Assembly: GCA_964484795.1 (NCBI GenBank)
Contig: CAZAFN010000007.1
Coordinates: 1-60,119, forward strand
Source: CAZAFN01 sp964484795
GTDB taxonomy: Bacteria; Pseudomonadota; Alphaproteobacteria; Methylaequorales; Methylaequoraceae
Length of the DNA stretch: 60,119 nt
Direction: 5' to 3'
The notes beneath the pieces were generated by a model that searched no databases, was not told the DNA's origin, and saw nothing but the letters and a program-made list of their open reading frames with translations. Shown here piece by piece: positions 34,989 to 42,886 of this stretch. Position 1 is the stretch's first letter. Each line of letters starts with the position of its first letter. A program made the position numbers and the translations under genes.

Positions 34989-35819
34989 CTACCCAAATCT
35001 TTTTAGATCAATCCTACCTTCAAAAACCTCAACTGCATTTCCAATCATAAAAATATGATTATCATTTGAAATTTCAACATCTAAATTTCCACCTCTCATA
35101 TGAACATTAACTTTTTTTTCACAGAAATTTTTCTTATTAGAAGCAATTACACTAGCACATGCTCCCGTTCCACATGCGCTAGTCATACCTACGCCTCTTT
35201 CAAAAGTCATTGAAGAAATTTGATTTCTTGAAATTATCTTAACTGCACTCACATTTATTCCTTGAGGAAATAAAGAATCATTAATTAGATTTTTGCAATT
35301 ACTAACAAACCTTTTTTCTACTAATTCATCTACAAAAAAGCCAAGATGAGGATTGCCAATATTTAAAGCAAAGCCTCCTTTAAGGTAGTCTAATTTTATT
35401 TCCATATTATAATTATCAACATTGTGCCCAAGTGGAATTTCCTTCCATCCAAATTTAGGCGTTCCGAGATCGACAATGATCTTATCTTTACTTTCTTCCT
35501 CAATATCAATAAGTCCAGAAATGGTTTCAACTACAATATTTTTTTTTTTTGACTTTCTAAAAAAATACTTTCCTATACACCTAAGTGCATTTCCACAAAC
35601 CTCTGCTTCTGATCCATCAGAATTATAAAAAGAGGCTTTTAAATCTGAAAAATTATCTTTTTTTTCTTGTAAAAAAACAACTAGATCACATCCAACTCCT
35701 TTTTCTCTATTGGATAGATTTTCAATGATTTTTTTACTTATCTGAACTTCATCTTCCATCAAAATTATGACGAAATCATTCCCCAAAGCATGCATTTTTA
35801 AAAAATTTACTAAATCCAT
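34989..35819 (-). CDS. dapF: Diaminopimelate epimerase
   Basis: Converts LL- to meso-diaminopimelate for lysine and peptidoglycan synthesis. The two catalytic cysteines are Cys75 in AEVCGNALR and Cys216 in TSACGTGACA. Other landmarks are MHALGNDFV near 9-17, NSDGSEAE and GNPHLGFFV. The 276 residues are full length. It leads the dapF-mtaB-ftsY unit and diverges from ffh across a 123-bp spacer that contains a strong hairpin. It shares the lysine/aspartate family route with asd (42873-43889). Confidence 0.96.
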   Translation of the reverse strand: MDLVNFLKMHALGNDFVIILMEDEVQISKKIIENLSNREKGVGCDLVVFLQEKKDNFSDLKASFYNSDGSEAEVCGNALRCIGKYFFRKSKKKNIVVETISGLIDIEEESKDKIIVDLGTPKFGWKEIPLGHNVDNYNMEIKLDYLKGGFALNIGNPHLGFFVDELVEKRFVSNCKNLINDSLFPQGINVSAVKIISRNQISSMTFERGVGMTSACGTGACASVIASNKKNFCEKKVNVHMRGGNLDVEISNDNHIFMIGNAVEVFEGRIDLKRFG

Positions 35820-35942
35820 AATTTAAAATTTATAAAACAACTTTAAGAATTAAATGTTTTTTGTTATAAAAACAATCAAATATTTTAGTCAGTCCACGAG
35901 TTTCGTGCACTGACTTTTTTAGTTTATAAAACTGGATTAATT
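35820..35942 (+). promoter_or_regulatory. ffh leader / dapF-ffh divergent spacer
   Basis: A 123-bp spacer between divergent dapF and ffh. It is AT-rich apart from one GC-richer hairpin at 35887-35915 (listed separately). No small open frame with conserved content is visible. Promoters for both sides must lie in about 65 bp between the dapF start and the hairpin. I looked for a 4.5S SRP RNA here and found none: the space is too short and lacks the GGAA-loop stem. Confidence 0.5.
35887..35920 (+). terminator. Terminator-like hairpin with U-run, 23 bp upstream of ffh
   Basis: The arms 35887-35898 and 35904-35915 pair at 11 of 12 positions: 7 bp AGTCAGT/ACTGACT, one C-C mismatch, and 4 bp CACG/CGTG. 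The loop is AGTTT, and a run of six T ends at 35920. The T-run lies on the ffh sense strand only. There is no plus-strand gene upstream to terminate, so it is best read as an attenuator or leader element for ffh, or as the end of a short RNA. I recall a structured RNA proposed upstream of ffh in SAR11; whether it matches I cannot check. Confidence 0.65.
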
Positions 35943-37325
35943 ATGTTTGCTAATTTAACAGATAAGATAAACAGTGTTTTTGATAAATTAAAAGGTCGTG
36001 GTGTAATTGATGACACATCACTTAACGATGCTTTAAGAGAAATTCGTGTTGCACTTCTAGAATCGGATGTCTCCCTTTCTGTTGCCAAAGACTTCATTGA
36101 AAAGGTTCGTGAACAAGCTCTTGGAAAGAAAGTAGTTAAAAGCATTAGTCCTGGTCAGATGGTGATAAAAATTGTTAACGATGAGTTAACCAAACTTCTT
36201 GGGTCTGAAAACTCTGAAATAAATTTAAAGGCAAAAACACCAATTTTAATGATGATGGTTGGTCTCCAAGGTTCTGGAAAAACAACATCTACTGCAAAAT
36301 TGGCAAATTGGCTTAATAAAAATCATAAAAAAAAAGTTATGATTGCTTCTCTTGACATTTATAGACCTGCTGCTCAAGAACAATTAGTTAAACTTGGAAA
36401 TCAAAATAATATTGAAACCCTTAATGTTCAAACTGATAAAAATCCACTAGAAATAGCAAAATTAGCAATCGAACAAGCTAAATCCAATCAATCTGATATT
36501 CTAATCTTGGATAGTGCAGGTAGAAATCACATTGACAAAAAAATGATGAATGAAATCTCTGAAATTTCATCTAATTTTGATTTCACTGAAATACTATTAG
36601 TTAGCGACTCAATGACTGGACAAGATGCAGTTAATACAGCGAAAAGTTTTTCGGAAAAAATAAACTTGAGTGGCATTATTTTAACTAGGGTAGATGGAGA
36701 TAGCCGGGGTGGTGCTGCTCTTTCAATGAGATTTATCACTAACAAACCAATTAAATTCATAGGCGTAGGCGAAAAAATCAATGATTTAGAAATTTTTTAT
36801 CCAGATAGAATTGCTAATAGAATTTTGGGTATGGGTGATGTCGTAACGCTAGTGGAAAAGGCAACTGAGCAAATTGACCAAGAAGATGCAAAAAAACTGC
36901 AAAGCAAAATTCTAAAGGGGAGGTTCTCTCTCCATGACTATTCAAAACAACTTGACCAATTAACAAAAATGGGAGGAATTGAAAGTTTTTTAAAATATTT
37001 GCCAGGTTTAGGCAGTTTAAAGGAAAAAGTTGAAGAATCTCTAGAGAATAATGACGTTTTCAAGAAACAAAAGGCGATAATATCTTCAATGACAGATAAG
37101 GAAAAAAATTTTCCTGATGTCATCAAGGCATCAAGAAAAATTAGAATTTCTAAAGGGTCAGGGACATCCGTACAAGATATAAACAAGCTTCTGAAGCAAT
37201 TTAAAAAAATGGGACAAATGATGAAAAAAATGGGTAAAAACAAGAATTTTGATAATCTCATGAAATCTAATCAATTAGAGGACATTCAATCACTGATGAA
37301 TAAAAACAAGAATTTTAATTTGTAA
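35943..37325 (+). CDS. ffh: Signal recognition particle protein Ffh
   Basis: SRP GTPase that binds signal sequences and 4.5S RNA. Its 460 residues hold the N domain (1-90), the G domain and the M domain. The G domain has GLQGSGKT at 107-114, LDIYRPAAQEQL, DSAGRNHID and TRVDGDSRGGAAL. The methionine-rich M domain has RISKGSGTSVQDINKLLKQF and MGQMMKKMGK. The P-loop and closing motifs are intact. DSAGR in place of DTAGR is conservative. It begins a long plus-strand run (ffh-rpsP-rimM-trmD-rplS-leu genes), and a hairpin in its leader hints at regulated expression. Confidence 0.97.
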   Translation: MFANLTDKINSVFDKLKGRGVIDDTSLNDALREIRVALLESDVSLSVAKDFIEKVREQALGKKVVKSISPGQMVIKIVNDELTKLLGSENSEINLKAKTPILMMMVGLQGSGKTTSTAKLANWLNKNHKKKVMIASLDIYRPAAQEQLVKLGNQNNIETLNVQTDKNPLEIAKLAIEQAKSNQSDILILDSAGRNHIDKKMMNEISEISSNFDFTEILLVSDSMTGQDAVNTAKSFSEKINLSGIILTRVDGDSRGGAALSMRFITNKPIKFIGVGEKINDLEIFYPDRIANRILGMGDVVTLVEKATEQIDQEDAKKLQSKILKGRFSLHDYSKQLDQLTKMGGIESFLKYLPGLGSLKEKVEESLENNDVFKKQKAIISSMTDKEKNFPDVIKASRKIRISKGSGTSVQDINKLLKQFKKMGQMMKKMGKNKNFDNLMKSNQLEDIQSLMNKNKNFNL

Positions 37326-37337
37326 AGGAGTAAATTT

Positions 37338-37922
37338 ATGGCTGTTACTTTAAGATTATCACGAGGAGGTTCTAAGAAAAGACCTTTCTTTAGAATTGTT
37401 GCTGCTGATGTAAGGGCACCAAGAGATGGCAGATATCTTGAACGTTTGGGGACATACAATCCTATGAAAAAGAAAGATGATCCAGAAAGAATAACATTAA
37501 ACAAAGAAAGAATTCAACATTGGATTTCAGTAGGTGCAAGACCATCGTTACGAGTGACAAAGTTTTTAGCCCTTCAGGGATTGGCTGAAAAACCTGTAAT
37601 ACCAAAACAAACAAAACAAGATAAACCAAGAAAAAAAACTTTAGAGAAACAACAGGCTAAAGAAGAAAAATTAAAATCCAAAAAAGAAATGTCAGATGCG
37701 GCTAAAACAGCAACTGATGCAAAGTCCACTGAATCATCTGATTCTTCGGATACTCCAGCAGAACAACCAGTTGAAGCTAAAACTGCATCAGAACAAAAAC
37801 CAGCAGAACAACCAGCTGAAGCTAAAACTGCATCAGAACAAAAACCAGCAGAACAACCAGCTGAAAAAATCACTTCAACAATACAAAAAGATCCATTAGC
37901 AAATAAAGGGGAAACGAAATAA
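37338..37922 (+). CDS. rpsP: 30S ribosomal protein S16 with long repeat-bearing tail
   Basis: Residues 1 to about 85 are a normal S16 core: MAVTLRLSRGGSKKRPF, VVAADVRAPRDGR-like (IVAADVRAPRDGR), LERLGTYNP and a conserved GARPS. The protein is 194 residues, over 100 longer than the E. coli form. The tail is Lys-rich to about 120, then Ala/Glu/Pro-rich with a 15-residue unit (PAEQPAEAKTASEQK) repeated about 2.5 times. Alphaproteobacterial S16 often has an extension, but exact tandem repeats are unusual. A good AAAGGAG site precedes the ATG. Confidence 0.95.
   Translation: MAVTLRLSRGGSKKRPFFRIVAADVRAPRDGRYLERLGTYNPMKKKDDPERITLNKERIQHWISVGARPSLRVTKFLALQGLAEKPVIPKQTKQDKPRKKTLEKQQAKEEKLKSKKEMSDAAKTATDAKSTESSDSSDTPAEQPVEAKTASEQKPAEQPAEAKTASEQKPAEQPAEKITSTIQKDPLANKGETK
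37755..37865 (+). repeat. 45-bp tandem repeat in rpsP (about 2.5 copies)
   Basis: Units at 37755-37799 and 37800-37844 and a 21-bp partial at 37845-37865. The first two differ at one base only (T/C at 37771, giving Val/Ala). Each encodes a 15-residue Pro/Ala/Glu/Lys unit in the S16 tail. The unit length is a multiple of three, so copy-number change would keep frame. Confidence 0.95.
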
Positions 37923-37987
37923 TTATTATTTAATCTGATATTCAGAATTAGAGGAGATAAAATATAAAATCAGTTAAAAATGAAAAT

Positions 37988-38467
37988 TTGATAATCGTAG
38001 CTAAATTTGGAAAGGTATTTGGTGTCAAAGGTCACATTTTGGTTCATAGTTTTTTTTCAAGAAAATTTGACATACTAAATTACAAACAATTCTTTCTTGA
38101 GAAAAAGGTGCCAATTAATTTAACAATATTCAAAAAAAATGAAAAATTAATTGCTAGTGTGAGTTCAAAAAAAATCCCTGAAAAAATTAACAAGTTTGTC
38201 GGAAAACACCTTTATATCCTAAATGACACTCTTCCAAAGCTAAAAAAAAAACAGTTTTATTTTAATGATCTAGAAAAAATGTCCGCTTGTGTTAATGACA
38301 ATGTTGTTGGTTACGTAAAAAAAGTCAACAACCATGGCGCAGGTGACTACCTAGAAATTAAGAAAAATAAAGATGAATTGCTTGTACCATTTAATAAAGA
38401 TCATATTTTGAAAGTTGATTTGGAAAAAAAGTTGATTTATTTAAACCCAATTTATTATGAAATTTAA
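37988..38467 (+). CDS. rimM: 16S rRNA processing protein RimM
   Basis: Assembly factor for the 30S head that binds S19. The N-terminal barrel starts IIVAKFGKVFGVKGHILVHSF, and the C-terminal PRC-barrel includes GYVKKVNNHGAGDYLEI and LVPFNKDHI. At 159 residues it is close to normal. The TTG at 37988 is the conservative start, but it has no ribosome-binding site. A GAGGAG at 37951-37956 sits about 7 bases before an in-frame ATA (37964), which would add eight residues. Either non-ATG start is possible. It overlaps trmD by 11 bp. Confidence 0.9.
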   Translation: MIIVAKFGKVFGVKGHILVHSFFSRKFDILNYKQFFLEKKVPINLTIFKKNEKLIASVSSKKIPEKINKFVGKHLYILNDTLPKLKKKQFYFNDLEKMSACVNDNVVGYVKKVNNHGAGDYLEIKKNKDELLVPFNKDHILKVDLEKKLIYLNPIYYEI

Positions 38468-39167
38468 TGTTCTAACACTATTTCCTGAAATGTTTCCAGG
38501 ACCCTTGGGTTTTTCTTTGTGTGGAAAAGCATTAGAAAAAAAATTATTTGAAATAAAAACGGTCAACATAAGAGATTTTGCCAAAAATAAAGCAAAAACC
38601 GTTGATGATGTTCCTTTTGGCGGAGGGGCAGGAATGTTATTAAGACCTGACATTCTTCAAAAATCACTAGAATTTACCAAAAGAAAAATTAAAAAGAAAA
38701 ATACTACTATATACCTATCCCCTGGAGGCAAAAAACTTAACCATCAATTAGCAAAGAATTTAATTAAGTTTGATGAAATAATAATAATATGTGGAAGGTA
38801 TGAAGGAATTGATAATCGTTTTCTAAATTATAATTCAATTGACGAAATTTCTGTTGGAGATTATGTTCTTTCTGGAGGGGAAATTGCTTCTTTTATTTTA
38901 ATCGATACTTGCGTAAGATTAATACCAAATGTATTGGGAAATAAAAAAAGTTTGAGTTCTGAAAGTTTTAATAATAACTTACTAGAATATCCTCAGTATA
39001 CACAACCTTTCAAATGGAAAGAAATTAGTGTTCCTGAGGTTTTAAGAAGTGGAAACCATCAAAAAATTTCAGATTGGAGATTGAAAAAGTCGATAGAAAA
39101 AACTAAAAAGATAAGACCAGATTTATTTGAATTATATTTAAAGAAAAAAAATAAGGAAGAATTATGA
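38457..39167 (+). CDS. trmD: tRNA (guanine-N1-)-methyltransferase
   Basis: SPOUT methyltransferase forming m1G37 in tRNAs, preventing frameshift. The 236 residues show FNVLTLFPEMFPG, DDVPFGGGAGMLLRPD, the knot motif CGRYEGIDNRFL and SVGDYVLSGGEIAS, and the C-terminal RSGNHQKISDWRLKKS. It sits in the classic rpsP-rimM-trmD-rplS order. It overlaps rimM (11 bp) and rplS (4 bp), consistent with translational coupling. Confidence 0.97.
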   Translation: MKFNVLTLFPEMFPGPLGFSLCGKALEKKLFEIKTVNIRDFAKNKAKTVDDVPFGGGAGMLLRPDILQKSLEFTKRKIKKKNTTIYLSPGGKKLNHQLAKNLIKFDEIIIICGRYEGIDNRFLNYNSIDEISVGDYVLSGGEIASFILIDTCVRLIPNVLGNKKSLSSESFNNNLLEYPQYTQPFKWKEISVPEVLRSGNHQKISDWRLKKSIEKTKKIRPDLFELYLKKKNKEEL

Positions 39168-39706
39168 ATTTGCTAGAAAATTATGAAAAAAATCATTTAA
39201 ATGAGTTATCTTCGGGAAAGTCTTACCCCAAATTCAACCCAGGAGATACACTTAAGGTTCATCTTAAAGTCAAAGAAGGTGAAAAGGAAAGAATACAGGT
39301 TTTCGAAGGCGTATGCATTGCAAAAAAAAATGCCGGTTTGAATTCTTCATTTACAGTAAGAAAAATTTCATATGGTGAAGGAATTGAAAGAGTCTTACCA
39401 TTGTATTCACCTCAAATCAGTAAGATTGAATTGGTAAAAAGTGGAGATGTAAAAAGGTCAAAACTTTATTATATTAGAAGTAGAAGTGGTAAATCTGCTA
39501 GAATAACTGAAAAAAACCTCTTTAATCAAAACCTAGTTAGCGATCAAATAGATGAAACAAAAAGTGTCTCGAGTGAACCTAAAAAAGAATTAGATGCAAA
39601 AGAAAGTAAAAGCAAAAAAAATGAGATTGATAAAAAAATAGAAATTTCTGAGCCAAAGGAAAAAGTTGTTGAACAAGAAAAATCTGATTCTGATAAGAAA
39701 AAATAA
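39164..39706 (+). CDS. rplS: 50S ribosomal protein L19 with charged C-terminal extension
   Basis: Residues 1 to about 118 form a complete L19: FNPGDTLKVHLKVKEGEKER, QVFEGVCIAKK, FTVRKISYGEGIERVLPLYSP and YYIRSRSGKSARITEK. About 60 further residues are Lys/Glu/Ser-rich (KKELDAKESKSKKNEIDKK) and predicted disordered. Extended L19 tails occur in alphaproteobacteria. The start ATG overlaps the trmD stop by 4 bp. It closes the ribosomal block before leuC. Confidence 0.96.
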   Translation: MNLLENYEKNHLNELSSGKSYPKFNPGDTLKVHLKVKEGEKERIQVFEGVCIAKKNAGLNSSFTVRKISYGEGIERVLPLYSPQISKIELVKSGDVKRSKLYYIRSRSGKSARITEKNLFNQNLVSDQIDETKSVSSEPKKELDAKESKSKKNEIDKKIEISEPKEKVVEQEKSDSDKKK

Positions 39707-39740
39707 TTTTCACCTTTTTTTCTTTTTCAACCATTGAAAA

Positions 39741-41135
39741 ATGAAACCCCAAACAATTTTCGATAAAATATGGAATAACCATCTAGTCGAGAAACAAGAT
39801 GACGGCACTTGTTTGATTTACATAGATCGACATCTAGTTCATGAGGTAACAAGCCCTCAGGCATTTGAAGGGCTAAGAAACTCTATGAGAAAGGTCAGAA
39901 GACCAGATTATACATTTGCAGTTGCTGATCATAATGTTCCAACAACAGATCGTTCCAAGGGGATTAAAGATAAAGAAAGCAAAATACAAGTTGAAACACT
40001 GGAAAAAAATTGTGATGAATTTGGTGTAAATCTTTTTCCATTACTGGATAAAAGGCAGGGGATAGTTCACATTGTTGGACCTGAACAAGGCATAACTCAA
40101 CCTGGTATGACTATTGTTTGCGGAGATAGCCATACAGCTACTCATGGAGCTTTTGGTGCTTTAGCATTTGGCATTGGGACCAGTGAGGTTGAACATGTTT
40201 TGGCCACACAAACTCTCATTCAAAAACATGCTAAAAATATGAGAATCTCAGTTAAAGGAACAATTAGTCCCAGTGTGACTTCTAAAGATATTATTCTTAA
40301 AATTATAGGTGAGATTGGAACAGCTGGTGGCACAGGTTATGTAATTGAATATTCTGGTGAAACTATAATGAACCTTTCTATGGAAGGAAGAATGACCATA
40401 TGTAATATGAGTATTGAAGGAGGCGCCAGAGCCGGACTCATTGCTCCTGACAAGAAAACCTTTGAATATATAAAAGGCAGACCTTATGCCCCCAAAGGAC
40501 CTGACTGGAAAAGGGCTGTTGAATATTGGAAAAAACTTCCCTCTGACGAACAAGCCAAATATGACAAAGAAATAATTATAAAAGCAAATACCATCGAACC
40601 TCAAGTCACTTGGGGTACAAGTCCTCAGGATGTAGCATCTGTTAATGGATATGTTCCTGACCCTAAAAAAGTCAAAGATATTAATCGACGCAATGCAATC
40701 AGAAGATCTCTAGAATATATGGGACTAAGACCAAATCAAAAGATTAAAGAAATAAAAATCGACAAAGTATTTATTGGTTCTTGTACTAATGGGAGAATAG
40801 AAGATTTAAGAGAAGTTGCTAAAGTCGTCAATGGAAAAAAAGTTATTGTCGATGCAATGATTGTCCCTGGGTCAGGCTTAGTGAAGGAGCAGGCTGAAGA
40901 AGAAGGTTTAGATAAAATACTAATTGATGCTGGTTTTGATTGGCGTGAACCTGGCTGTTCAATGTGTTTGGCAATGAATCCTGATCAATTAAAACCAAAA
41001 GAAAGATGTGCTTCTACGTCTAATAGAAATTTTGAAGGAAGACAAGGAAGAGAAGGTAGAACCCATCTTGTTAGCCCAGCTATAGCTGCTGCAACAGCTA
41101 TTAAAGGAAAGTTAAGTTTGGTTGAGGACTTATAA
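39741..41135 (+). CDS. leuC: 3-isopropylmalate dehydratase large subunit
   Basis: Aconitase-family subunit isomerising isopropylmalate in leucine synthesis. The [4Fe-4S] cluster ligands are Cys348 (GSCTNGR), Cys406 and Cys409 (GCSMC). Other family motifs are VADHNVPTTDR near 61-71 and GDSHTATHGAFGALAFGIGTSEVEHVLATQ, here split across about 127-156. At 464 residues it is full length. It is adjacent to leuD with no gap. It holds CGA and CGC arginine codons side by side at 40686-40691, which require inosine-modified tRNA, relevant to the broken tadA. Confidence 0.97.
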   Translation: MKPQTIFDKIWNNHLVEKQDDGTCLIYIDRHLVHEVTSPQAFEGLRNSMRKVRRPDYTFAVADHNVPTTDRSKGIKDKESKIQVETLEKNCDEFGVNLFPLLDKRQGIVHIVGPEQGITQPGMTIVCGDSHTATHGAFGALAFGIGTSEVEHVLATQTLIQKHAKNMRISVKGTISPSVTSKDIILKIIGEIGTAGGTGYVIEYSGETIMNLSMEGRMTICNMSIEGGARAGLIAPDKKTFEYIKGRPYAPKGPDWKRAVEYWKKLPSDEQAKYDKEIIIKANTIEPQVTWGTSPQDVASVNGYVPDPKKVKDINRRNAIRRSLEYMGLRPNQKIKEIKIDKVFIGSCTNGRIEDLREVAKVVNGKKVIVDAMIVPGSGLVKEQAEEEGLDKILIDAGFDWREPGCSMCLAMNPDQLKPKERCASTSNRNFEGRQGREGRTHLVSPAIAAATAIKGKLSLVEDL

Positions 41136-41741
41136 ATGGAAAAATTTGTTAAGATCACAGGTATAGCCGCTCATCTGCCAATGATTAACATCGATACGGA
41201 TATGATAATTCCCAAGCAGTTTTTAAAGACAATCAAAAGATACGGATTAGGAAAGAATCTTTTCCATGAACTAAGATATGATTTAAACGGAAATCTAAGA
41301 AATGACTTTGTTTTAAATTGGGATCCCTACAAAAACGCTTGCATTCTAATTACTGGAGAAAATTTTGGTTGTGGAAGCAGTAGAGAACATGCCCCATGGT
41401 CTCTATTGGATTTTGGTTTTAAGTGCATCATTGCACCAAGTTTTGCAGACATTTTTTTTAATAACTGTTTTAAAAACGGAATTCTTCCAATCAGATTGTC
41501 TCAAAAAAATGTAGATTATTTATCGAAAGATGCAGAAAGAAAAAAAATGTTGACAATTGATCTAATCAATCAATCAATTATAAGAGATGATGGAACGTCA
41601 ATTTCATTTGATGTCGATGCTTTCAGAAAAAAATGTTTAATTGAAGGGTTAGATGACATCGCACTGACATTAAAAAAATCTAAAAAGATAGATGCTTATG
41701 AATCTGAAATTAGCAAAAGTAAACCATGGATAATCAAATAA
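41136..41741 (+). CDS. leuD: 3-isopropylmalate dehydratase small subunit
   Basis: Swivelling domain that completes the LeuC active site. In 201 residues it has NIDTDMIIPKQFLKTI near 18-33, ENFGCGSSREHAPW at about 76-89 and the IAPSFADIFFNNCFKNGILP block. All are standard for LeuD. Its ATG immediately follows the leuC stop. leuB follows after 38 bp. Confidence 0.97.
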   Translation: MEKFVKITGIAAHLPMINIDTDMIIPKQFLKTIKRYGLGKNLFHELRYDLNGNLRNDFVLNWDPYKNACILITGENFGCGSSREHAPWSLLDFGFKCIIAPSFADIFFNNCFKNGILPIRLSQKNVDYLSKDAERKKMLTIDLINQSIIRDDGTSISFDVDAFRKKCLIEGLDDIALTLKKSKKIDAYESEISKSKPWIIK

Positions 41742-41779
41742 ACAATAAATTTTGAATTAAAAAAACCTTAGAGAATATA

Positions 41780-42886
41780 ATGGAAAAAAAAATTAGTATT
41801 TCTTTGTTAGCAGGTGACGGGATTGGTCAAGAAATTTCTGTTGAAGCGAAAAAGATTCTTAATTGGATAGATTCTAAAACTCATATAAATCTTAGTTGCG
41901 ATGAAGGCTTTGTAGGAGGAGTTTCCATAGATAATTTTGGCACTCCCCTATCAGAAAGAACATTGAAAAAATTGAGGGATTCTGATGCCATTCTCTTAGG
42001 TGCGGTTGGAGGCCCTAAATGGGAAAAGCTACCTTTTGAACAAAGGCCTGAAAGAGGCTTATTAAAAATCAGAAAGGAGCTTGATTTGTATGCTAATTTT
42101 CGTCCAGCTTTAGTCTTTGACTCTCTAATAGATTCCTCAACCTTAAAACCGGAGGTGATTAGAGGTTTAGACATTATGATAATAAGAGAACTAACTGGGG
42201 GAATTTATTTTGGAAAACCAAGAGGTGTCAAAAAAATAACTGATTCAAATTCTAAAGGATATAATACACTTGAGTACACAACCAAAGAAATAGAAAGAAT
42301 TGCTAATGTCGGTTTTGAAGTTGCAATGTCAAGATCAAAAAAATTATGTTCAGTTGACAAAGCAAATGTATTGGAATCAACTGAATTATGGAGAAATGTT
42401 GTAACTGAAACTGCAAAAAAATACCCAGAAGTTCAACTCTCGCATATGTATGTTGATAATGCTGCAATGCAATTAGTAAGAAATCCTAAACAATTTGATG
42501 TTTTAGTAACTACAAATATGTTTGGTGATATTTTATCAGATTGTGCATCTATGCTTACTGGTTCTTTAGGAATGCTTCCATCTGCTTCTATTGGTATTAG
42601 TGGTGATGGAAAAAAAAATGCAATGTATGAACCCGTTCATGGATCGGCACCAGATATTGCTGGAAAGGGTGTTGCAAATCCATTAGCTATGATACTTAGT
42701 GTAGCTATGATGCTTAAATATTCTTTTCATGAGAAAAAAATATCCAGCATAATTAATAAATCAGTTAATTCTATTCTTGAAAAAGGATATAGAACTAAAG
42801 ATATCTTAAGCAAAAAAAATAAGGAAGTTTCCACGTGTGAAATGGGTGACCTTGTCTTAAAGGAATTAGAAAGTGAAAAAATTTAA
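41780..42886 (+). CDS. leuB: 3-isopropylmalate dehydrogenase
   Basis: NAD-dependent oxidative decarboxylation of 3-isopropylmalate, the third leucine-specific step. The 368 residues start SISLLAGDGIGQEIS and contain the LLGAVGGPKW loop. Substrate-binding RKELDLYANFRPA and DIMIIRELTGGIYFG, and the metal site NMFGDILSDCASMLTGSLGM, are intact. The NAD region is EPVHGSAPDIAGKG. It overlaps asd by 14 bp. leuA is not in the window. Confidence 0.97.
   Translation: MEKKISISLLAGDGIGQEISVEAKKILNWIDSKTHINLSCDEGFVGGVSIDNFGTPLSERTLKKLRDSDAILLGAVGGPKWEKLPFEQRPERGLLKIRKELDLYANFRPALVFDSLIDSSTLKPEVIRGLDIMIIRELTGGIYFGKPRGVKKITDSNSKGYNTLEYTTKEIERIANVGFEVAMSRSKKLCSVDKANVLESTELWRNVVTETAKKYPEVQLSHMYVDNAAMQLVRNPKQFDVLVTTNMFGDILSDCASMLTGSLGMLPSASIGISGDGKKNAMYEPVHGSAPDIAGKGVANPLAMILSVAMMLKYSFHEKKISSIINKSVNSILEKGYRTKDILSKKNKEVSTCEMGDLVLKELESEKI

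Noticed and set aside
35820..35942. 4.5S SRP RNA next to ffh
   Set aside because: The spacer is too short and lacks the long imperfect stem and GGAA-type loop; only the terminator-like hairpin is present.
37574..37899. Repeat-containing open frames overlapping the rpsP tail in other frames
   Set aside because: The 45-bp repeat is a multiple of three, so all frames stay open; the S16 frame alone continues a known protein.
37934..37946. TCTGA-TAT-TCAGA hairpin between rpsP and rimM as an attenuator
   Set aside because: Only 5 bp of stem, no U-run and not near a regulatory start.
40248..40604. 118-codon open frame antisense to leuC
   Set aside because: Its content (Phe/Ser/Tyr-rich, no motif) follows from the opposing conserved leuC codons; leuC is intact here.
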